Shown: positions 8,259 through 14,643 of the stretch, in pieces
Layout: every line of letters begins with the position of its first letter
Position numbering within the stretch: position 1 is the stretch's first letter
DNA from: Aphanizomenon flos-aquae FACHB-1287
Lineage (GTDB): Bacteria; Cyanobacteriota; Cyanobacteriia; Cyanobacteriales; Nostocaceae
Direction: 5' to 3'
DNA: 64,000 nt
Assembly: GCF_014698755.1 (NCBI RefSeq)
Contig: NZ_JACJTO010000002.1
Location: 62,001 to 126,000 of the forward strand
Notes under the pieces: generated by a model
What the model saw: the letters and a program-made list of their open reading frames with translations, nothing else
Databases searched by the model: none
What the model was told of the DNA's origin: nothing
Translations under genes and position numbers: made by a program

Positions 8259-9530
8259 TTAATCCTTAACTAAATTCTTCGCTAATTCTATCGCTGCTTC
8301 TACTGTAGAAATTTTTCCTTCAGCTTGGGCAATACCTATTTCCATTAATAATTCACCTACTAATGGTGAAGCGGGAATGTTTAACGCTTTCATGATGTCT
8401 TTACCATTCATTAAAGGAATAGGATGGGCTACTAGATCATTTTTGTCAAGATAACGCTTGATTAATGGTTCATAATTAACCAACATACTTTTTTCAAATA
8501 CTCCCTTAACTACAATATCATTTGCTAAGGCTAATACCAACACGGCCGGAAATAAAATTCCCATTTCCCGAAAAAGAAAATACTGTTTCCGTAAGGGGAT
8601 ATCTACGGCTTTTATTTCTGAAAACATTCTTAATTCTGTTGTTATAGCCCGAATTTCTGCCCGACTGTAGGTAAGTTGTTGTAATTCGATTTCAGCGATT
8701 TCTGGTCTTGATTCCACTAAACAGGCAAGTTTAGCAGTAGCTAACCAAGAAGTTTTTACCGTCTTGCGGACATAATTTGTCAATTCTTCCCCTAATTCTT
8801 GCCAATTTTGACTAATTATATGAAATGCTTGATCAATAGCGTTTAATTTAATAAAACTTTGATCAGTCGCGTTTTTAAATAAATTAATCAAAACACCGTC
8901 TTTCCAGGCAATATCTAACCAAGCTGCGCCCTGACCGTGGGACAACAAAAACCCAATTTCTGCCCGTACTCTTTCCGCTGCTACTTGACTAATACTTTTT
9001 GCTAAACTGCGAATTGTTTCTTGGGTGGCTGGTTCAATGGTAAAATCAAGTTGGGAGGCTTGACGATAAGCCCGCATTAACCGCAAAGGATCATTTTGCA
9101 GATTGATAGGTGATATCATCCGTAATAGACCAGATTTTAAATCTTGATAGCCTTGGAGGGGATCAATAATTTCCTGGGTATGGGGATTATAAGCGATCGC
9201 ATTAATGGTAAAATCCCTTCTATGCAAATCTGTAATTAAATTTTCTCCTTCCTGTTGGGCAAAATCAGCGGTAGCTTGAGGAAATACGACACGGGCAATG
9301 TGTCTTTGAGCATCAAGTAACACAAAACCAGCTTGATAACGTTGAGCAATCTTTCTCGCTACTTTTACCGCATCTCCTGAGATAATAAAATCTAAGTCGA
9401 CATATTCCCTAATTCTACCTAAAATGGCATCACGGACTGCACCACCCACCATATAAGCGGGTTCTGGCAAATATTCCAGACTAAAAGGCCAATTTTTGGC
9501 AGCTAGACGAGAAATAACTAATTCATTCAT
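8259..9530 (-). CDS. cca: CCA tRNA nucleotidyltransferase (bacterial, class II)
   Basis: The enzyme adds or repairs the 3' CCA end of tRNAs without a template. The head domain carries GGAVRD at about 29-34, the catalytic DLD at about 45-47, and an RRDFTINAIAYN motif. The RMISP..L..DPLRLMRAYRQA region follows as expected for poly(A) polymerase/CCA-adding proteins. The frame could begin at a TTG (9545), but the ATG at 9530 (MNELVISRL) is the better start and gives 423 residues. Some cyanobacteria divide CCA and A adding between two enzymes, and this gene could be either; the length favours one of the two or the full enzyme. Confidence 0.88.
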   Translation of the reverse strand: MNELVISRLAAKNWPFSLEYLPEPAYMVGGAVRDAILGRIREYVDLDFIISGDAVKVARKIAQRYQAGFVLLDAQRHIARVVFPQATADFAQQEGENLITDLHRRDFTINAIAYNPHTQEIIDPLQGYQDLKSGLLRMISPINLQNDPLRLMRAYRQASQLDFTIEPATQETIRSLAKSISQVAAERVRAEIGFLLSHGQGAAWLDIAWKDGVLINLFKNATDQSFIKLNAIDQAFHIISQNWQELGEELTNYVRKTVKTSWLATAKLACLVESRPEIAEIELQQLTYSRAEIRAITTELRMFSEIKAVDIPLRKQYFLFREMGILFPAVLVLALANDIVVKGVFEKSMLVNYEPLIKRYLDKNDLVAHPIPLMNGKDIMKALNIPASPLVGELLMEIGIAQAEGKISTVEAAIELAKNLVKD

Positions 9531-9616
9531 TGTTATAAAAATCAACCTAGTAACTAATGCTGATTGTTTTGACTTGAGCTACATTAACTATAAAGCTTCT
9601 TAAAGTTGGTTCTATT

Positions 9617-9865
9617 ATGTGTATTTGCGTGAATTGCCACTATGTAGACCGCTGTGTTACCTACAATGCTGTAGAAAACCAGCACCAACAGCCCCACCTC
9701 ACAGAAACACCTGATTTTGACCCTAATGAACCCACTATTAACGTTAATATTCGCACACAAGGGGAAATCATTGAAATGGAATGGGATGTTGTCGGTTGTC
9801 TCAGTTTCCAACAAGAAATAGGTAAATGGTCTAAATTGCGTCCAGGTGAATTAGTTCCTACTTAA
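9617..9865 (+). CDS. ycf34: Ycf34 family protein
   Basis: The 82-residue protein matches Ycf34, encoded in cyanobacterial and red-lineage plastid genomes. It begins with a Cys-rich MCICVNCxxVDRC motif (Cys2, 4, 7, 13), thought to hold an iron-sulfur cluster, followed by an acidic segment and the conserved EWDVVGCxSFxxE.G.W stretch. Studies in Synechocystis link it to photosynthetic electron transport. Start is the ATG that yields the canonical cysteine N-terminus. It is divergent from the CCA-adding enzyme. Confidence 0.92.
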   Translation: MCICVNCHYVDRCVTYNAVENQHQQPHLTETPDFDPNEPTINVNIRTQGEIIEMEWDVVGCLSFQQEIGKWSKLRPGELVPT

Positions 9866-9942
9866 ACTGAATATTCACACTGAAAATCAGCAACATCAAT
9901 TCTTAATTCTGCTGTATTATTTACCATGAAAATATATTTGCA

Positions 9943-10629
9943 TTGACTTTGACAACCATAATTAAACATCTGGCAGCGAATAAATACGCTTTAGGATTAC
10001 ATACAACTACACCAGAACTTGGTTTAGCAATTAGCAACTTTGCTGATTATCCCCAATCTCAAGTTTGGAATTTAGGACGTGATTTATCTAGTCATATTCA
10101 TCAATACTTAGTTGAACTGATTAAACCACGAATCTGGGCAGACCTGGAATTTATCGCTGTTGCTCAAGGTCCTGGTGGGTTTACAGGAACTCGTATTGGT
10201 GTTGTCACTGCTCGGACATTAGCACAACAGCTAAATATTCCTGTATTTACAGTTTCTACCTTAGCGGCGGTCGCTTGGCAAGCTTATAAATCACAAGAAA
10301 ATTGTCAATATCCAGTAATTGCTGTAGAAATGCCGGCACAGCGGGGACAAGTTTTTGGGGCTATTTATCAGCCTAATTCGGATAATTCTGGTATTACTGC
10401 TCTATTGCCAGATACGGTATTTAGTCCAACTGCATGGCAAAAAACTCTGGTGCTGCAATCTTCTTTAGGGTATAATTATCGGTTAATTTCAGCTACATCT
10501 GAGTTAGCAGCGACGGTTAATAGTATTTTGGAATTAGCTTATTTAGATTGGCAACAAGGTAAAAATCCCCATTGGTCACAAGCTTTACCTTATTATGGGC
10601 AACACCCAGTGGAGGATGTGACGATTTGA
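9943..10629 (+). CDS. tsaB: TsaB, tRNA threonylcarbamoyladenosine complex subunit
   Basis: TsaB is the inactive sugar-kinase-fold paralogue that pairs with TsaD to make t6A37 on ANN-decoding tRNAs. The protein has the YALGLHTTTPELGLAI N-terminus and the AVAQGPGGFTGTRIGV block characteristic of the family, followed by a short C-terminal part; about 228 residues. The start is unclear: no ATG is in frame near the N-terminus, and the first candidate is TTG at 9943, with another TTG at 9949. An in-frame ATG upstream is absent because of a stop in the ATGAAAATA frame. A proC remnant follows it. Confidence 0.85.
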   Translation: MTLTTIIKHLAANKYALGLHTTTPELGLAISNFADYPQSQVWNLGRDLSSHIHQYLVELIKPRIWADLEFIAVAQGPGGFTGTRIGVVTARTLAQQLNIPVFTVSTLAAVAWQAYKSQENCQYPVIAVEMPAQRGQVFGAIYQPNSDNSGITALLPDTVFSPTAWQKTLVLQSSLGYNYRLISATSELAATVNSILELAYLDWQQGKNPHWSQALPYYGQHPVEDVTI

Positions 10630-10630
10630 A

Positions 10631-10852
10631 TATAGCTACTGGAAACAACTAGCCGTACAAATGGTCTTAGGAACAGTCACACTGATACAAGAAACCAAAA
10701 TCCACCCAGCGGAACTTAAAGATCAAGTTACCAGTCCTGGTGGGACAACCATTGCCGGTGTCAGCGCCTTGGAAAAAGCCGGTTTTGATTCTGCTATCAT
10801 TGAAGCCGTCAAAGCCTCAAAAGAACGCGCTCAGGAATTGGGGAAAGGGTGA
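10631..10852 (+). pseudogene. proC: proC 3' remnant (pyrroline-5-carboxylate reductase C-terminus)
   Basis: About 70 codons encode the C-terminal dimerisation region of P5C reductase: LAVQMVLGT, then KDQVTSPGGTT and AGVSALEKAGF, ending with the usual ELG tail. The Rossmann NADPH-binding domain is missing; upstream sequence runs straight into the tsaB stop. The first ATG (10661) would give only 63 residues. The remnant cannot make proline, so an intact proC should be elsewhere. It suggests a deletion or rearrangement breakpoint near 10630. Confidence 0.85.
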
Positions 10853-10899
10853 TAGGTGAGATTGTTGATCCAATCTACCAGTAAAATCACAGATCACAT

Positions 10900-11072
10900 T
10901 TACTGTTTATATACTTCGCTGCGATGAGCGATAGCCACAACAAATACCTGCACCACTTCATCTTCTATCGAATAGATTACTACTGCAAACAGCGGGCAAT
11001 TTTCTTTGCTAGGGCTGTATCAGCATTAATATAAACCTTTTGGGCATCGGGATGGAGAACAACTTCATACAT
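10900..11072 (-). pseudogene. RelE/ParE-type toxin remnant
   Basis: Reading on the minus strand from ATG at 11072, the sequence gives MYEVVLHPDAQKVY and LAKKIARCLQ, then stops. In another frame further on comes VIYSIEDEVVQVFVVAIAHR, the C-terminal strand of RelE/ParE toxins, ending at 10900. The middle strands are missing and the two parts are out of frame, so this is an internally deleted toxin gene. Both ends match the usual family layout, which would be near 85-90 residues. Confidence 0.7.
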
Positions 11073-11238
11073 CAGATCGAAGGGTTCTCCAGTTTGTGTA
11101 ATGGGTTTTAGGAGTTGTTTGATTTTGCTTAACTCGTTCTAGCAATCCAGGAATTGCTAATAGGACAGCGGTAATGTTATACCTCCCAAAAACCGCTACC
11201 CAATCAGGGGAAAGATTCATATCAATCAAAATTTTCAT
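11065..11238 (-). pseudogene. DUF5615 (PIN-like toxin) N-terminal fragment
   Basis: The start codon overlaps the stop of the DUF433 gene (ATGA at 11235-11238), the standard arrangement of DUF433/DUF5615 toxin-antitoxin pairs. The first 17 residues, MKILIDMNLSPDWVAVF, are canonical for DUF5615. After that the similarity is lost and the frame reaches a stop near 11065, so the catalytic core is gone. The fused downstream part comes from an unrelated sequence, probably the upstream region of the RelE remnant. Confidence 0.7.
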
Positions 11239-11465
11239 GCACTTATCAACGGGACTTCAATTTCTTCAGCCCGCCATGCAGCATAGGCAAGAGCTTCATA
11301 GATATCTACTTCTTCAAGGTATGGATAAGCCTTGAGTATATCACTTGCACTGTGTCCAGATGCCATTAAGTCAACGATAGTACCAACTCTGACACGCATT
11401 CCCCGGATACAGGGTTTGCCGCCCATTACTTCCGGGTTGCGGGTAATGCTGGTGAGGTTTTGCAT
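11235..11465 (-). CDS. DUF433 family antitoxin-like protein
   Basis: The 76-residue protein has the DUF433 signature RNPEVMGGKPCIRGMRVRV followed by ...DLMASG.S..DIL..YPYLE..DI.EALAYAAWRA. The family is a winged-helix DNA-binding antitoxin usually paired with DUF5615 or other PIN-like toxins. Here the overlapping partner is truncated, so the antitoxin is orphaned. The frame appears intact. ATG start. Confidence 0.88.
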   Translation of the reverse strand: MQNLTSITRNPEVMGGKPCIRGMRVRVGTIVDLMASGHSASDILKAYPYLEEVDIYEALAYAAWRAEEIEVPLISA

Positions 11466-11499
11466 AGCTGATTAGATTGGGAAACCAGAAATAGCTGCG

Positions 11500-11706
11500 T
11501 TAATATTTTCCATTATCACTCTTTTTTACTGAATTTCCCAAGGCTGCAATTGAAAGCAAAAAGTTTTTACTAGTTTTTTGGGATTGTTTTTGAGTTGCTT
11601 TATAGCGCAGGTAATCAACAAAATTTATGAGTTCAGTGAGTGAATCTTCTGGTAATGTCTTAATTGACTCAATAATCTGCTCTCGGTTTTTGGTTAAAGT
11701 ATCCAT
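11500..11706 (-). CDS. DUF2281/VapB-like antitoxin, probably orphan
   Basis: A short protein of about 68 residues from the ATG at 11706 (a GTG at 11742 would add 12). It carries the amphipathic motif EQIIESIKTLPEDSLTELINFVDYLRYK, typical of the DUF2281-like antitoxins paired with VapC PIN toxins in cyanobacteria. The C-terminus SVKKSDNGKY is shorter than usual and no PIN gene follows. It probably is a degraded remnant of a TA pair. Expression cannot be judged. Confidence 0.6.
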   Translation of the reverse strand: MDTLTKNREQIIESIKTLPEDSLTELINFVDYLRYKATQKQSQKTSKNFLLSIAALGNSVKKSDNGKY

Positions 11707-11905
11707 ATATTGATTTAAAGGAATGCGGCTTACTTCAAACACACTATTCTATTCTGACTGAAATTGCTGTCTAACGGTTCTCCAGTTTGTGAAAAAGTCT
11801 GTGAGTTGTAAAATCTTTAGGATTAGGGTTTCCCCGCCCTCTATTGTATTGCATCCAAAGGATAACAGCTATAATAAAAAGGATTTTATAAAATCTATCG
11901 AAATA

Positions 11906-12253
11906 ATGAAAGCCAATAATGCTCTTATCAAGAAGCTTATCAAGAAGCTTATTCATTTGACAAAACAGATTTATTTGAACGAGCCAGAAGATGGTTCTGG
12001 ATTATTAGAATCATTTATGACTGGGAAACATCTGGGTTCATCATTTGGAATGGAGTGGTGGATAAATCGTGGTGTGTTTGAATGTTGTGAAGATATTGCA
12101 GATATAGCTATACGTTTTGACCCTCAGCTTGAAGGAGTTGACAAAGAGTCTTTTTTAAAGATAATTAGAGAAACATTGCGAGAAAATGCAATTAACCCAC
12201 AAGTGTTGAATCCTGCAATAAAACTTTACAATCTTTGCGTTTTACCCAGGTAA
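11906..12253 (+). CDS. Hypothetical protein
   Basis: I do not recognise this 115-residue protein. The open frame begins earlier (11789), but ATG at 11906 gives a better start: MKANNALIKKLIKKLI, a basic amphipathic N-terminus. The rest has a WWINRGVFECCEDIADIAIRF stretch and a charged C-terminus; no membrane segment. Base composition is AT-rich like its neighbours. It sits between TA remnants and the HEPN-nuclease gene, so an accessory role is possible but unsupported. Confidence 0.5.
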   Translation: MKANNALIKKLIKKLIHLTKQIYLNEPEDGSGLLESFMTGKHLGSSFGMEWWINRGVFECCEDIADIAIRFDPQLEGVDKESFLKIIRETLRENAINPQVLNPAIKLYNLCVLPR

Positions 12254-12313
12254 AATCCATTGTCTATTGAGAATAGAGTCATTAATTGACCAAATTTGGT
12301 ATCACCAATACCA

Positions 12314-14011
12314 ATGCACAACTTGGACACAATCCTCAAAATCTTAACATTCAACACTTCTGCAATTAACCCAAATCTTTTTACCTTTGAAAGTCTTTTT
12401 TTAAGAAGAGCCAGTACACTTTTTGAAGCCAGAACAATTAAAAATCCGGACGAATTTGCATCTCATTTGTGGAATGAAATCCATCGCAATTTAGCTAATT
12501 CGCTAGTTCAATGGCTAATTATGTACCCACTGCGAGTCAGAACTGATTCATTTATTCTTGGATTTGATGGTTTAACTCTTCTTAGGGCTAATGATCAAGA
12601 TCAATGGAAAAAACTTTCTGAAAATTACGATGAATCACAAGACTGGATGCCTAGCATTGAAACTTGGGCAAATGGAATAAGTGACCATACCCATAAGGAC
12701 TTCTTATTTTCACCAACTTGGTTGGTTTGTGAAGCATCAGGGACAGCCTCTGGTGCTAGAAGTATTGCAGGGGACAGTATGCGTACTTTCATTGCTATTC
12801 TTTGCTCTTGTTTAGATGATCAAATACCTAACCTTCTAACTAAGAGTGGTGCAGATCCAACTACCTATTCAATTCAATTTCCAGATGATGCAAGTAAAGC
12901 AGAATGCGGTTCTATAACCGCAAGAATAGGCAATCTATTTCCACCTTTATTGGTTAACAATTGTCTTCATATATCATCAGATATATTATCTGAAATACAA
13001 AGTTGGTATGAATTAAAGTCTAATGCTTCAAACTTGGCTGAACAACGAGCGACTACGGCTGCCCATTTTATTAACTATGGAATTGTTTATGATGGTACAG
13101 AGCGTTTTATTCACTTCTTCATTGCCTTAGATGCTCTTTTTTGTGAACACACTAAAGTTCGTAAAAATCTTAAAGAAGGTATCAGAAAAACATTTCCTGA
13201 TCAAAACGACTGGGAGAAGCGTATAGATGAACTTTTTAAACTTCGGAACGAACTTGTACACGGTGGGATAAGTAGTATTAAAAAGTGGGATGGTTTAGAT
13301 AATTATCGACAGCGTTTTAAGTCCCATCCTATGAAAGATATACAAACTGCTGCTATGACTGCATTAAGGGTCTACTTCAGTAACCAAGTTTTTGAACATC
13401 TTTTTGTGACTGAAACTATCACCACCATCGCTGAAGCAGAAAAACGATTTGGCTTGAGTCGCAATGAATCTCAGGATTTTTTTACAGAATGGCATAATCA
13501 ATTACCTGAAATTAATCCCAATGACCGCACTAACCTAGAAATTCTCTGGAAACGTTATCTTTATCATCGTTCAGGTGGACATTTATTGGAAAGTACAGTA
13601 ATGCTATTACTCGTTTCTCCATTACTTACCGTTGCCGGTTTATATGATCCACCTTTTCGCATCAAAGCAGAAGAATCTGTACAAATAACAATAGCTGATA
13701 GTGAAGAAACCCTCCAAGGTCGAATAGATTTACTGGTATTACAAGATCAACTATGGGTAATCGTTTTAGAATCAAAAAAAACCATTTTATCAGTTTGGTC
13801 AGCATTGCCACAAACCCTGGCTTACTTAATGGCTAGTCCCAACCCTAATCTACCCAACTTCGGAATGTTAACCAATGGCGATGATATTGTATTTGTCAAA
13901 CTAGAAAATAAACACTATGCCATATCACGAGTATTTTCCCCATTGTCCACCCAAAGCGAATTAGAATCTGCCTGTCAAGTTCTGTACAAAATTGCCGAAA
14001 TAGTAAAATGA
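12314..14011 (+). CDS. HEPN domain plus PD-(D/E)XK nuclease fusion protein
   Basis: About 565 residues. The N-terminal 360 residues end in an Apea-like HEPN region with IHFFIALDALFCE and RNELVHGG; the latter carries R-x4-H (about Arg311, His316), the ribonuclease motif of HEPN toxins. From about residue 365 the protein matches a cyanobacterial restriction endonuclease subunit R-like family: LLESTVMLLLVSPLLTVAG..DPPF, then GRIDLLVL and VLESKK (Asp472, Glu486, Lys488 as a D...ExK site) and AYLMASPNPN..FGMLTNGD. The second part is usually a separate gene of about 200 residues. Start is uncertain: TTG at 12296 or ATG at 12314. Likely a defence or toxin-type nuclease; that is inference. Confidence 0.7.
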   Translation: MHNLDTILKILTFNTSAINPNLFTFESLFLRRASTLFEARTIKNPDEFASHLWNEIHRNLANSLVQWLIMYPLRVRTDSFILGFDGLTLLRANDQDQWKKLSENYDESQDWMPSIETWANGISDHTHKDFLFSPTWLVCEASGTASGARSIAGDSMRTFIAILCSCLDDQIPNLLTKSGADPTTYSIQFPDDASKAECGSITARIGNLFPPLLVNNCLHISSDILSEIQSWYELKSNASNLAEQRATTAAHFINYGIVYDGTERFIHFFIALDALFCEHTKVRKNLKEGIRKTFPDQNDWEKRIDELFKLRNELVHGGISSIKKWDGLDNYRQRFKSHPMKDIQTAAMTALRVYFSNQVFEHLFVTETITTIAEAEKRFGLSRNESQDFFTEWHNQLPEINPNDRTNLEILWKRYLYHRSGGHLLESTVMLLLVSPLLTVAGLYDPPFRIKAEESVQITIADSEETLQGRIDLLVLQDQLWVIVLESKKTILSVWSALPQTLAYLMASPNPNLPNFGMLTNGDDIVFVKLENKHYAISRVFSPLSTQSELESACQVLYKIAEIVK

Positions 14012-14048
14012 TAAAAAAGTGTAAAATTAGGGAAAGAGGAAAAATACT

Positions 14049-14483
14049 ATGCTAACCCAAACAGATTACGCCCTCTGGATTGAAAAGACAATTAATCTAT
14101 TGAAAGAGCAAAATTATCATAGTGTTGACTGGGAAGACTTAATTGAGGAGATTGAAAGTTTGGGAAGGAGTCAAAAGCGAGAATTGCGAAATCGGCTCAT
14201 CACAATGCTAGAACATTGTCTTAAACTTTGTTATTCAGACTACGTTCAAGACTACCGTAGTTGGACAGAAACAATTAAGCGTAGTCAGCGAGAATTGAAA
14301 GGCTTATTGGAAGACTCTCCCAGCTTAAGACCGTATTGGGATGAAATATTTATAGAATGTTATATCAGCGCATTAACGACTCTGCGAGAGAACTCTGATT
14401 ATCAATCTTTTTCTTTTCCTGATAATTGTCCTTTTCCTCAAGAAATAGATCAAATTTTGCAACAACCTTCTTGGCGGAAGTAG
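14049..14483 (+). CDS. DUF29 family protein
   Basis: A 144-residue helical protein with the DUF29 signature: DYALWIEKTINLLK, then DWEDLIEEIESLGRSQKRELRNRL, an HCLKLCY segment and a C-terminal PDNCPFPQEIDQIL. DUF29 proteins are frequent in cyanobacteria and are often beside toxin-antitoxin or restriction genes; molecular function is unknown. ATG start, 37 bases after the nuclease-fusion gene, so probably co-transcribed. It lies between two copies of the nuclease gene's 3' end. Confidence 0.9.
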   Translation: MLTQTDYALWIEKTINLLKEQNYHSVDWEDLIEEIESLGRSQKRELRNRLITMLEHCLKLCYSDYVQDYRSWTETIKRSQRELKGLLEDSPSLRPYWDEIFIECYISALTTLRENSDYQSFSFPDNCPFPQEIDQILQQPSWRK

Positions 14484-14488
14484 TCAGT

Positions 14489-14536
14489 GTAATTGCTTGG
14501 CGAGTTCTCCCCAAAATTGCCGAAATAGTCAAATAA
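14489..14536 (+). pseudogene. Duplicate 3' end of a subunit R-like nuclease gene
   Basis: This stretch encodes VIAWRVLPKIAEIVK then stop, closely matching the C-terminus SACQVLYKIAEIVK of the upstream HEPN-nuclease protein. At the DNA level 14512-14533 matches 13987-14007 almost exactly. It looks like the tail of a second, mostly deleted copy. Confidence 0.6.
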
Positions 14537-14643
14537 TGCAAAAAAGCTCAGTAATACCTTCACAACTTCTGCTTTTCCTCTCAACGTAGCAAACCACGAA
14601 TCACGTTATGATAGTGGATAGTCTGCTTGCAAATTATGATTGA

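Noticed and set aside
11771-11956. Minus-strand frame at the start of the hypothetical gene near 11906
   Set aside because: No family match and overlaps the better plus-strand frame; could still be real but unsupported.
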